64,000 nucleotides of DNA from CAWIJJ01 sp963836405 (GTDB taxonomy: Bacteria; Acidobacteriota; Terriglobia; Bryobacterales; Bryobacteraceae), in the NCBI GenBank assembly GCA_963836405.1, contig CAWIJL010000002.1, positions 310,001 to 374,000 on the forward strand, in the 5' to 3' direction. Both the position numbers and the translations under genes were made by a program. The notes beneath the pieces are model-generated. The model saw nothing but the letters and a program-made list of their open reading frames with translations. It did not search any database and was not told the origin of the DNA. Below are positions 50,973 through 60,267 of the stretch, piece by piece (position 1 is the stretch's first letter; every line of letters begins with the position of its first letter).

Positions 50973-52222
50973 TCACCGGCTCGTCCGGACCACGGTCCAG
51001 AGCACCGCGGCGCCGACAGGTCGAGCACGCCCAGGCAGATGAAGAACGGCGTGTAGCCGACGGTGGCCACGAGCGCGCCGATCACAGCGAAAAGACAGCA
51101 GGCCGGCGTTGCCGAACGTGCCCGCCATGCCCGCGACCGTCGCCACCTCGCTGCGCTTGAACAGGTCGGACGCCATGGTGATGACGGTGACCGAAAGCGT
51201 CTGGTGCGCGAAGCCGCCGAGGCTAAGCAGCGCGATGGCGACGTACGGGCTCTCCACGAAGCCGACGAAGCCCACGCCCATCATCATGCACGCGCCCACG
51301 GTGAACGCGCCGCGCCGCGCGTTGATGAGGCTGACGCCGAAGCGTACTTCTGCAGCGCCAGGCGATGACGCCGCCGAAGAGGCAGCCGAAATCGGCGGCC
51401 AGGAACGGCAGCCACGCAAACAGCGCGATCTGCTTGAGGTCGAAGTGGCGCACGGTGGTCAGGTACAGCGGCAGCCAGAAGGTGAGCGTGCCCCAGGTGG
51501 GATCGGCCAGGAACCGCGGCAGCGCGATCCCCCAGAAGTTGCGCTGGCCGAGGATCTCGGCCACCGACGGCCGCGCGCCGCTGCTTTGCAGGTGCTTCTC
51601 CTGGCCCGGCGACGATGTGCTCGCGCTCGGCGTCCGACAGGGCCGGGTGCTCGTTCGGGCGAGTTGGTAGAACAGCAGCCACAGCGCCACCCAGACGAGG
51701 CCGAAGCGCGCCGGTGATCACGAAGGCCGCCTGCCAGTTGTAGACGAGGATCGCCCACGCCACGAGCGGCGGCGCCAGCATGGAACCGACCGAGGCGCCG
51801 ATGTTGAAGACGCCGCCGGCGAGGCCCGCGTTCCGTCGCGGGGAACCATTCCGCCGTGGCCTTCATGCCCGCGGGATTCGCCGAGCCCTCGGCGAAGCCG
51901 AGCAGTGCCGCGCAAGCCGCCAACGCCTGCCAGGTGTGGGCGAAGCCCGTGCGCCATGTTGACGAACGACCACGCGCACCGCAAAGATGGCGAAGCCGCG
52001 TCTTTAGGCCGAGGACGTCGAGCACGTACCCGCAGACGGCTGGAGCATGATCGCGCCCTGAAACGCGCCGACGATCCACGAGTACTGCTGGGTGGTGATG
52101 TGCAGGTCCTTGAGTACGGTCGGCGCGGCGACCGCCAGCGTGGTGCGCGTCAGGTAGTTGATGATCGAGCCCAGCATGAGGAGCCCGATCATCCACCACC
52201 GCAAGCCCTTGATTTTCGCCAT
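50973..52222 (-). CDS. MFS sugar-acid transporter, multiply frameshifted
   Basis: Pieces in several frames recover one MFS transporter of the ACS/hexuronate type: RWWMIGLLMLGSIINYLTRT, QQYSWIVGAFQGAIMLQP, GGVFNIGASVGSMLAPPLVA and WQAAFVITGALGL, WGTLTFWLPLYLTTVRHFDL, SVTVITMASDLFKRSEVATV and YTPFFICLGVLDLSA. Twelve helices are expected. It lies 16 bases upstream of the GH43 gene on the same strand, so the pair could take up products of xylan breakdown. Frame changes resemble those in neighbours. Confidence 0.68.
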
Positions 52223-52277
52223 GGTTCGTCACATGGTATCCCAAGTGAGGCCGCTCGGTGGGCGCCGCAGCCCCGGT

Positions 52278-52286
52278 TGCTATAAT
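52278..52286 (+). promoter_or_regulatory. Extended -10 promoter of the M16 gene
   Basis: TGCTATAAT is a perfect extended -10 element (TGnTATAAT). No good -35 box is present, as expected for this class. The ATG at 52302 follows 15 bases later, so the leader is very short. Confidence 0.5.
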
Positions 52287-52301
52287 AAAGATACTTACCG
52301 C

Positions 52302-55035
52302 ATGTTTCCCAAACATCGTCCTGTCGCACTCGCGGCTGCTTTCGCTTTCGCATTCGCAGCCTTGGCCCAAACCCTGCCTTCCGGCGTTCAAAAGATCACG
52401 TCGGTGGAAGGAATCACCGAATACTCGCTTCCCAACGGGATGCGCGTTCTGCTGTTCCCGGACAACTCCAAGCCGAAAGTCACGGTCAACATGACTTACC
52501 TGGTGGGCTCGCGCCTCGAGGGATACGGGGAAACCGGCATGGCGCACCTGCTCGAGCACATGCTGTTCAAGGAAACCAAGGGCGGACGCGTGGTCATGAA
52601 GGAACTCACCGACCACGGCGCCGATTTCAACGGCACCACTTCCTACGACCGCACCAATTACTACGAGACCGTCCCGGCGTCCGACGAGAATCTTCGCTGG
52701 GCGCTCGGGCTCGAAGCCGACCGCATGGTCAACATGCGCATGGAAAAGTCCGCGCTCGACACCGAGATGACGGTGGTGCGCAACGAGTTCGAATCGGGCG
52801 AGAACAGCCCCGGCCGCATCCTGCATCAGCGCACGCTCGAAGCTGCCTACACCTTCCACAACTACGGCAAATCCACCATCGGCAACCGCTCGGACATCGA
52901 AAACGTGCCCATCGACCGGCTGGCGGCGTTCTATCAGAAGTATTACCAGCCGGACAACGCCGTGCTGACGATCGCCGGGCAATTCGACGAAACCAAGGCG
53001 CTGGGCTGGGTGGCGCAGAGCGTTCGGGGCCATTCCCGCGGCCGACGCGCAAACTCGAGCAGACCTACACGGTCGAGCCGACCCAGGACGGCGAGCGGAC
53101 CGTGACCCTGCGGCGCGTGGGCGACATTCAGGCGATCACGTGGTCTATCACGGCCCGCCGGCGTCGCATCCCGATGCCGCGGCGCTCGACGTGCTCGCGG
53201 CGCGTGCTCGGCGACGTCCCCTCGGGCCGCCTGTACAAAGCCCTGGTGGACAACAAGAAGGCCGTCGCCGCCGGCATGGGGTTCCAGGAATCCTCCACGA
53301 TCCCGGCTTCATCGATGGCCACTGTCCGCGCTCGCCACGGATCAGTCCATCGACGAAGCCCGCAGATCCTGATCAGACGGTCGAAGGGCTGCGCCAACGA
53401 GCCGCCCTCCAAAGAGGAAGTCGAGCGCGCCAAGACGCGCATCCTGAAGCAGATCGAACTCGGCCTCACCAATTCGGAAACGGTCGGGCTGGTGTTCAGC
53501 GAATGGGCTGCCGCGGGCGACTGGCGGCTGCTGTTCCTCGAGCGCGATGAGATCGCGCAAGGTCACCGAGCAGGACGTGCTGCGCGTGGCCAAGGCGTAC
53601 CTCAAGGAATCCAACCGCACGCTGGGCGAGTTCATCCCCACGCAAGCCCCCGATCGCGCCGAGATTCCGCCAACGCCCGGACATCGCCGCGCTGCTCGAA
53701 GGAGTACAAGGGCGGCGAGGTGATCTCGCAGGGCGAGGCGTTCGACCCCACGCCGGCCAATATCGAAAGCCGCGTCCTCGTTCCACGAAGCTGCCCAACG
53801 GGATCAAGCTGGTGCTGCTGCCGAAGAAGACTCGCGGCGGCACGGTGGTCGGCCCATGATCCTGCGGTTCGGCGACGAGAAGTCGCTGTTCGGCAAGAGC
53901 GCCGCGGCGCAGTTGGCCGGCTCGCTGCTCATGCGCGGCACCAAGAACAAGTCGCGCCAGCAGATCCAGGACGAGATCGACCGTCTGAAGGCCCGCGTCG
54001 GCGTTAGCCGGCGGCCTCAACAATGTCTCACGCCAGCATCGAGACCACCGAGGCCAACCTGGCGGGAGCTCTGCGCCTGGCGGCCGAGATCCTGCGCGAG
54101 CCGGCTTTCCCGGAGAGCGAATTCGAGCAGGTCCGCCAGCAGCGCATCGCCGGCATCGAAGCCGGCAAGAGCGATCCGCAGGGCCTGGCATGACTGCGAG
54201 TACAGCCGGCACCTCAATGCGCGTATCGCAGCGGCGACGTGCGCTATGTCGCCACTCCCGACGAGCAGATCGAAGACCTCAAAAGGTCACCCTCGAAGAC
54301 GTGCGCAAGTTCTACACCGAGTTCTACGGCGCGTCGGAGGGCGAGTTCGAGTGTCCGGCCAGTTCGACAAGGATGAAGTCCAGAAACTGGCCGCCGAGCT
54401 ATTCGGCGACTGGAAAACGCCGAGCCGCTACGAGCGCATCCTCAACCCCTACCACAAGGTCGAGCCCGTCAGACCGAAGATCGAAACGCCCGGACAAGCA
54501 GAACGCTTCTTCATCGCGGGCGAGCCCCTCAAGATGTCCGACGAAGATCCCGACTACGCCGCGATGGTGCTGGCCAACTACATGTTTCGGCGGCTCGGCC
54601 GGCGCGCGTCTGTTCAATCGCATCCGCGAGCAAGGAAGGCTTGAGCTACGGCGTGCAGTCCGTCTTCTCGGCGCCGACCAAAGACGATGGCGGCAGTTCT
54701 ATGGCGGCTGGCCATCGCCGCGCCGCAGAACGCTCCCAAGGTGGAGGCGAGTTTCAAGGACGAACTCGCGCGCACGCTCAAGGACGGCTTCACGGCGGAG
54801 GAGGTCGCGAATGCTAAGAAGGCATGGCTGGACGAGCGCCGCGTGGCCCGTTCGCAGGACTGGCTCCCTCGCCGGCCTGCTGATGGCGCGCGAGCGGTTC
54901 GACCGCACTCTGAAATTCGACGAGGCGATGGAGGCCAAAGTGGCCGCGCTGACTCCGGAGCAGGTCTCCGATGCGTTCCGGCGGCATATCGATCCCGCCG
55001 CCCTGAGCTACATTCAGGCGGGGGACTTCAAATAG
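52302..55035 (+). CDS. M16 zinc peptidase (pitrilysin family), multiply frameshifted
   Basis: A signal peptide (VALAAAFAFAFAALAQ) is followed by an M16 domain with the inverted zinc motif HLLEH near residue 83 and the downstream glutamate region TEMTVVRNEFESGE. A second peptidase half follows, with recognisable pieces such as KLPNGIKLVLLPKK, QIQDEIDRLKARVG and YSYIQAGDFK-like endings. About 900 residues are expected. Frames change many times after about 53030. M16 proteins degrade peptides in the periplasm. The clean first 240 residues argue for sequence errors rather than decay. Confidence 0.75.
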
Positions 55036-55048
55036 CGGCGCCGCGCCG

Positions 55049-56428
55049 CTACCGCAAAGTGAGCAGGAGGGAATAGCCCATCACCGCAATGATGACGATG
55101 GAGGCGAACCAGAGGCCTCCGGTCATGAGCGGGCCTGGCCGTGCTTCGCGCGGCAGGCCGCGGTGGCGCATGTAGAGCGTGCCGACGGCGATGACGGGCA
55201 GCATGAGGGCTTGAGCGAAGCCTCCGATTTTCACCATGGTGACGGGCGAGCGGAAGAGGAAGTAGAAGCAGACCGGCACGCGAGGTGAAACCAGATAATG
55301 ATGCGGCGGTAGCGGACACGCGCTTCGTAGTCGCCGCTCTTGTAGCGGCCCGCGAGGCGGAACATGTCGGCGAGCACCCGGCTGTTGCCGGCGGTGGCGG
55401 CGAAGATGGTTCCGTACAAGGTCGCGATCGCGCCGAGGTAGAAGAGCGGGAGGGCCCAGGCGCCGAGCGTTTCGGTGTACATCCGGGAGAGCACGGGGAT
55501 CATGTCGCTGGCGGAAGGGATGAGGCCGCGGGTGTGGAGGATGCCGGCGCCGAGCAGGTAGAAGGCGACGGTCGCGACGCTGTAGATGATCATGGAGGCG
55601 AGGATGTCCACGTTCATCACGCGGATCCAACCTTGGGCGCGGCGCGCCCAGTGGGGAGTTCCGTCGTGCTTGCCGGTGAAGCGGGCGTAGCCTTTTTCGA
55701 GACACCAGTAGGGATACATGAAGAGCTCGGAGGCGCCGACTCCGGTGATGCCGAACACGGCGATGGCGGTGACGAGACCCGCGCCGGGCAATTGGAACGT
55801 GAAGCCTTCCTCGATCAGCGTCCCAGGAGAAATTCTGCGGCTGGCGCGTCATGATCAAGGCGCAAAGCAGGGTCAGCATGGTGAACAGCCCGACTTTGAC
55901 GGTGGCGAGTTTTTCGATTCGGTGGTAGCCGCCGCCGAGCAGCAGCAGCAGGGTGGCAGCGAGCAGGCCGAGCACCCAGGCGGTGACGGGAATCACCGGC
56001 CAGATGAGGTTCAGCACCTGCGCCACGCCGCCGAACATCGCTCCGACCTGGAACCAGGTGAGGACGATCATAGCGGCCCAGAGCCAGACGGCCCAGTTGA
56101 TACCGGCGGGCCGGGGTCCGGGCATATGTTCGAAGCCCTGGGCTCCGGTTTTGCCGGTGAGGATAATATAGCGGCCCATTTCGGCCTGGACGGCCGGCTT
56201 GATGATGCAGCTCAGGACGATGATCCACATGGCGACGTAGCCAACCTCCGCGCCCAGCGTGGTGGTGGCGATCAATTCGCCGGTGCCCACGACGGACGCG
56301 GAAAGGATCATCCCGGGGCCGATGCGGCGGAGGATGCCGAAGAAAGACCGGGGTGGTTCGACCACCTCGTCGGGTTGGTATTCGTACGGATCTCGGGCGA
56401 TGCCGGGGTGCGACGGAGCGGCGGACAT
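55049..56428 (-). CDS. Nramp-related transporter lacking canonical metal motifs, frameshifted
   Basis: About 460 residues from ATG 56428. The membrane pattern fits Nramp: GPGMILSASVVGTGELIATT in helix 1, GFEHMPGPRPAGINWAVWLW, ITGVGASELFMYPYWCLEKG in helix 6 and GTIFAATAGNSRVLADMFRL. The DPGN of helix 1 and the MPH-type motif of helix 6, which bind the metal in true Nramps, are replaced. Frame changes at about 55820 and 55285 must be corrected. Substrate is therefore uncertain. Confidence 0.68.
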   Translation of the reverse strand: MSAAPSHPGIARDPYEYQPDEVVEPPRSFFGILRRIGPGMILSASVVGTGELIATTTLGAEVGYVAMWIIVLSCIIKPAVQAEMGRYIILTGKTGAQGFEHMPGPRPAGINWAVWLWAAMIVLTWFQVGAMFGGVAQVLNLIWPVIPVTAWVLGLLAATLLLLLGGGYHRIEKLATVKVGLFTMLTLLCALIMTRQPQNFSWDADRGRLHVPIARRGSRHRHRRVRHHRSRRLRALHVSLLVSRKRLRPLHRQARRNSPLGAPRPRLDPRDERGHPRLHDHLQRRDRRLLPARRRHPPHPRPHPFRQRHDPRALPDVHRNARRLGPPALLPRRDRDLVRNHLRRHRRQQPGARRHVPPRGPLQERRLRSACPLPPHHYLVSPRVPVCFYFLFRSPVTMVKIGGFAQALMLPVIAVGTLYMRHRGLPREARPGPLMTGGLWFASIVIIAVMGYSLLLTLR

Positions 56429-56574
56429 TCCAGCTACTGTATCAGTTCGCAAGGGGGGCGCGGCGAGAGACACTACGGCCGCGAGGAAAGGATTTTTTCG
56501 TTGCGGCGGCCGGGGGTGCGGGTGTTCGCCGTCCGTTTCCGGCCGCCAGTGAATCGAGGAGTCTCTACGATGAT

Positions 56575-56594
56575 CTAGCGGGAGTTTACTGAGA
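56575..56594 (+). repeat. Left terminal inverted repeat of the IS
   Basis: CTAGCGGGAGTTTACTGAGA; exact inverse copy at the other end. The outermost CTAG is self-complementary, so the true tip may be a few bases inside. Confidence 0.75.
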
Positions 56595-56657
56595 GCAAAG
56601 GGAACAGGGTCGTAACGGTTGTTCTTGCAAGAACTTGCAGGTGTCGGTCCGTATTAC

Positions 56658-58364
56658 CTATGTTTGGGTACTACGAAGTTGATCGAGGCCCAAGGTTTGC
56701 GCGAGAGATTGTTGCGCCAGGGTCTGCTTGGAGAGCACGGTGGAAATGCGGCTCGGTCCTTTCTCGCCCTGCGGAGGGTAGAGCAAGACGAACTGCTGGA
56801 TCTGCTGCAATTCTTCGAGCAGTTGCTCCATTGAAATCCCGTCCCACGCGGCTTGCGCTTGCTTGTGCACATATTGCAGCAGCGAGATTCCGAGCATGCA
56901 ATAGAAAGCATGGATGCGGATCTTGCGATCCGTCCAGTGGTGCATGGGTCCCCAACCCAGCCACTCTCCATCCTTGAGTCCGCGGAAGACTCTCTCGATG
57001 GATTGCTGGCCGGAGTATCCGGCTGCTACCTGTTCCGCCGTCCAGTCCATGCGATTGGTAAGCAGAACCGTGCGGCCGAGGCGATGCGTTAGCAGGTGCT
57101 GCCAGGCAACGATGTTGAAGTCGAACTGCAGATGCCAATGGCCGCCCCGCTGTTGGAGTTCGTAGCGGATTACCTCCGTCAGGAACTGGCCCGATAGCCA
57201 GCGCTGGATCTTGCCGCGAATCTTCTTCTCATCCCAGCGGGCTTTCGGCTTATTCAGTTCGATGGAGAATCGGCGCAGATACTGCAATACTTTGCTCACG
57301 CTGGTGGTCAAACTATGCAGTTGCTCGCCGGCAAAGGAAGCCGAGTACTTCACCACACAGAAGTAGTCTTTGCCATGCACCAGAAGTTTTTCACCGGCCG
57401 CACGCACGCCGGGTTGTTGGCTGCTGCATGGCGGAAGTTGTTCCACCGCTCGCTCCCGCAACTCCGCCGGGGCTTGGTTCCAGGGCAGCGCGGAAATCCA
57501 TCCCACGCGGGCTTCCTCCAGTTGCACGGTGTTGGCCAGGGCAGCGGTTCCCTTGTCGAACACCAGTGTCACCGTATCGCGCGCGATTTGGTTTTGGTCC
57601 AGCATGCGCGTGATTCGTGACAGCGCGACGGAGAACTCCTCGGCGTCGGCTACGTCGCCAGGATAAACGTGATGGCATAAGCTCAATCCGCTGTCGCCGT
57701 CCAAAACATAGCTGAGACCCACTTGTCGCAAATTGTGACGGCCCTGCTTGTTGTGTCCGCGCTGGGCCAGTTCGTTGCGGGTGTTGGTGCTGGCAATATA
57801 GGTGTAGAAGTTGGTGGTGTCGTAGGCCAACAAGCGGCGGCTCACGCCTTGCCTTTGCTTCCACAAGGCCAGCAGGCGCAGTTGGGCAGCTTCGAGCGGA
57901 TCGTCGCCGGAAGCCCCCTGCGGCAGAATCTTCTCGAAGACATCCCAGAAAGCTTGCGAGGTGAAGCGCTCGGGCGGAAAATTCCACAGCGAGTGCAGGA
58001 CGGAGCGGCCATACCAATCGGCCACTTCGGTCTTGGGCCCCGGCTGACAGATGCGGTGGATGGCTGCCAGCAAGAGATAGTGAGCTGGCGAGGGGGCGGA
58101 GCGCGGCTGCGGGAAGAGCGACTCGAGCAGAGAAAAGACTCCCGTCTGGTGAGCGGCGAGCCAGAGGGAGCCGGGCAACCCAAACTCGCGCATGGTGGCG
58201 GACAGGGGCACCGGTGAGGTGCGGTCCTTGACGAGGTCGGCGACCTTTTCGGCGGTGCCCAGATAGGCTTGGTGAACGATGCGAGGTTTGCCGTCGACGC
58301 GAGCACTCTCGACGACGTAGTAGTAGAGTTTGTGGCCCTTCTTTTTGGCAATGAGGGAAGCCAT
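56658..58364 (-). CDS. IS1634-family transposase
   Basis: 568 residues in one frame, normal length. The N-terminus SLIAKKKGHKLYYYVVESARVDGKPRIVHQ, the DDE-domain segments LLAYDTTNFYTYIAS, VTLVFDKGTAAL and YSGQQSIERVFRGLKDGEW fit the IS4/IS1634 group, with acidic residues in each block. All appear present, so the protein could be active. It is read leftward within the element. Confidence 0.88.
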   Translation of the reverse strand: MASLIAKKKGHKLYYYVVESARVDGKPRIVHQAYLGTAEKVADLVKDRTSPVPLSATMREFGLPGSLWLAAHQTGVFSLLESLFPQPRSAPSPAHYLLLAAIHRICQPGPKTEVADWYGRSVLHSLWNFPPERFTSQAFWDVFEKILPQGASGDDPLEAAQLRLLALWKQRQGVSRRLLAYDTTNFYTYIASTNTRNELAQRGHNKQGRHNLRQVGLSYVLDGDSGLSLCHHVYPGDVADAEEFSVALSRITRMLDQNQIARDTVTLVFDKGTAALANTVQLEEARVGWISALPWNQAPAELRERAVEQLPPCSSQQPGVRAAGEKLLVHGKDYFCVVKYSASFAGEQLHSLTTSVSKVLQYLRRFSIELNKPKARWDEKKIRGKIQRWLSGQFLTEVIRYELQQRGGHWHLQFDFNIVAWQHLLTHRLGRTVLLTNRMDWTAEQVAAGYSGQQSIERVFRGLKDGEWLGWGPMHHWTDRKIRIHAFYCMLGISLLQYVHKQAQAAWDGISMEQLLEELQQIQQFVLLYPPQGEKGPSRISTVLSKQTLAQQSLAQTLGLDQLRSTQT

Positions 58365-58535
58365 ATATAGGGTAAGACCAGTATAGAGCCAAGGGCGTGA
58401 AGGGTCAAGAACATTCCAAACACTTTGCTATAGAAATGTTTGATATAGGGTAATACAAAACCTGATCGCGCTGGGGCGGACTATGCGCTTGGCAGGAAAG
58501 AACTTCGGAAACCAACGGGCGCGCTACTGGGGTGT

Positions 58536-58555
58536 TCTCAGTAAACTCCCGCTAG
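58536..58555 (-). repeat. Right terminal inverted repeat of the IS
   Basis: Exact inverse of the left end. A separate hairpin, GCCCGC/GCGGGC at 58556-58575, starts directly outside it. Confidence 0.75.
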
Positions 58556-58974
58556 GCCCGCCCATTCGAGCGGGCATATCGTTGCCGTTTCGAGACGGCC
58601 TCTCTGATTTCCGATGGCACGGCAATAGGCGCTATCCGCAATCCACCAGAAGTTATGGGTTCGAACCCAAGATCTCCCCGCCGGCCCCCATCCCACTGGG
58701 TAGAGGCCGTTAGGAGTTTACGGCTCCTACGGGAAGTTCAGTTTCACCGAAGATGCAACGCTACCGGGCCCGGCAGAAAAACGTGTTGCGGCCGGCGCTG
58801 GTGAGGCGCGGCGCGAAATCTCAGTTACACGGTAGCAGGCGTTCGGAGGGCTGGGGCGGGGAAGGGGCGTTAGGGCTTTGAAAACACGGGCAAAATATTT
58901 TTCAAAAGTTTGTCAACGGCGAAAAAAAATTGAATTAGGTCTATTCAGCGCGGGGGCGCGGGGATGGCGGCTGG
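58556..58974. other. Gene-free region right of the IS
   Basis: No gene. It holds hairpins GCCCGC/GCGGGC (58556-58575) and TAGGAG/CTCCTA (58711-58729), a palindrome GGGTTCGAACCC near 58660, and an AT-rich inverted repeat TTTGAAAA/TTTTCAAA (58877-58906) beside a run of eight A. The AT-rich stretch is unusual for this GC-rich window. Confidence 0.35.
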
Positions 58975-59172
58975 TCAACCGCCCGGTTGGGGGGCGGCGG
59001 CTGCCGTTTCTCCGCTTCCTACCCTCGCGGTCAGACGTTCCACGATGCTTCTGAGTCTCTCGGACTGCGCGGTCAACTCCCCGGCCGCCGCCGCGCTTTC
59101 CTCGGCGCTGGCCGCGGTCTTCTGAGTCACCTGCTCCATGCGGGTGATGGCTTTGCCGATCTGCTGGCCAGG
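58975..59172 (-). pseudogene. C-terminal fragment of a chemotaxis receptor
   Basis: On the minus strand QIGKAITRMEQVTQKTAASA followed by EESAAAAGELTAQSERLRSI is the end of the methyl-accepting chemotaxis protein signalling domain. Its frame runs to a stop at 58975 but the upstream hundreds of residues are missing; at about 59172 unrelated sequence begins. Only about 65 residues of the receptor remain. Confidence 0.65.
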
Positions 59173-59440
59173 GCGGGTCACTGGGAAGTGGGCGTACGGC
59201 CCTTCCGCACGGATTTCGGGCCGCGAGTCGGAGCCGAGTACAACTTTGCCAAGCGGCGACAACCACCCGGGCGACGGACGGCACACCACTTTCGACGATC
59301 TGTATCCGGCCGGGTACAACAAATACGGTATGGCGGACCCGTTCGCATGGCGCAACCTGCGCAACGTTTCGGGGGGCGTGGACTGGAGTTTGAGCCAGCG
59401 CTGGCGGGTGGGCTTCGGATGCCGACTCCGCCGGCCACGC
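59172..59440 (+). pseudogene. Fragment of an alginate-export-type outer-membrane protein
   Basis: On the + strand ARAGHWEVG, GPRVGAEYNFA, then in another frame SGDNHPGDGRHTTFDDLYPA and ADPFAWRNLRNVSGGVDWSL. These are the typical turns of alginate-export beta-barrels. The frame changes near 59247 (one extra A), and both ends are missing. It begins exactly where the chemotaxis fragment of the other strand ends. Confidence 0.55.
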
Positions 59441-59520
59441 GGCCCGGTAAGTTAGCGACTTACAGCGCGTGCCGGTTAGGGAGCGAGACTTAGTGCGGGT
59501 GCTTGTTGACCGGGCCGCGT
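59437..59520. repeat. REP-like palindromic element, copy 2
   Basis: ACGCGGCCCGGT (59437-59448) and ACCGGGCCGCGT (59509-59520) form a perfect 12-bp outer stem around a core with AGCGACTTACAG at 59454 and TAGGGAGCGA ending at 59486. The core matches copy 1 at 39039-39072 but the outer stem is unrelated in sequence. The right half overlaps the end of the ctaG-like gene. Confidence 0.55.
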
Positions 59521-60267
59521 TCGGGCGGGATGCCAGGTGGTGACGAGTGCGAAGGCGAGTAACATCTCCGTAATGTCCCCTCCGTAGTACATCAGCTCGG
59601 CGCCGTGTTGAATTTCTGGAACTGGCGCTTGAACCGCGACGAGAATGCCCGCATATAGCATTTGGGCCAGGGCCGAGTGAAGGACGACGGCTACTCCGAG
59701 GATCGCGAGGCGCATGGGGACGGAGGGTCTGTATGGCGACGGGTCGGGGCCGGCGATCACCCAGGTGTATAAGCAGCCGGCGAGGAGGAAATGAGCGTGG
59801 ACGGCGTAATGCAGCGGAGCGTGGACCATCATGGCATGATAGAGCGGCGTGAAATACAGGGCCGCCATCGCTCCGAAATTGAGCAGGAGCGCCGTGAAAG
59901 GGTTTGCCAGGAGGCGAACCAAAGGAATATGAAAAAGGCGTCCGAGCCGCTTGCCGCAGGTTGCGGGCAAGGCGCGCAGCGCGAGGGTGACGGGGGCCCC
60001 CATGACGAGGCCCAGCGGCGCCAGCATGCCTATCAAAAGGTGCTGGAGCATGTGCTTTCTAAAATCGCCTTGCGGATAGGGAAGAGAATCCGGCCGCAGA
60101 GCCAACAGGAGGGCGGCGCACCCGCTCACGAACAGGGCGGTCCGCCAACGGCTCCAGTGCCTTGCTTTGTCGCGGCCGAGCGACGCGAGAGCGAGATAGG
60201 CAACTGCCAGGAAGACCACAAAGGCGACGGGAATCGCCTCGGCGAAGTTATGGCCGCTGTTATGCAT
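59476..60267 (-). CDS. Cytochrome c oxidase assembly protein CtaG (caa3 type)
   Basis: 263 residues, about seven membrane segments. Histidine-containing helices KHMLQHLLIGMLAPLGLVMG and APLHYAVHAHFLLAGCLYTW, plus GGDITEMLLAFAL near the end, match the caa3_CtaG family that helps assemble copper-containing oxidases. It overlaps the DUF2243 gene by eight bases. Oxidase subunits are not in the window. Confidence 0.85.
   Translation of the reverse strand: MHNSGHNFAEAIPVAFVVFLAVAYLALASLGRDKARHWSRWRTALFVSGCAALLLALRPDSLPYPQGDFRKHMLQHLLIGMLAPLGLVMGAPVTLALRALPATCGKRLGRLFHIPLVRLLANPFTALLLNFGAMAALYFTPLYHAMMVHAPLHYAVHAHFLLAGCLYTWVIAGPDPSPYRPSVPMRLAILGVAVVLHSALAQMLYAGILVAVQAPVPEIQHGAELMYYGGDITEMLLAFALVTTWHPARTRPGQQAPALSLAP

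Larger units (their letters stand above)
56575..58555. mobile_element. IS1634-type insertion sequence
   Basis: A 1981-bp element bounded by perfect 20-bp terminal inverted repeats, CTAGCGGGAGTTTACTGAGA on the left (56575-56594) and its complement on the right (58536-58555). It carries one intact transposase gene. I find no direct repeat flanking the ends, which suggests an old insertion or a rearranged boundary. Confidence 0.8.

Noticed and set aside
58640..58690. tRNA-like 3' end with GGGTTCGAACCC
   Set aside because: The T-arm pairing fails at two positions, no matching 5' acceptor arm, D-arm or anticodon arm can be drawn upstream, and the palindrome alone explains the look.
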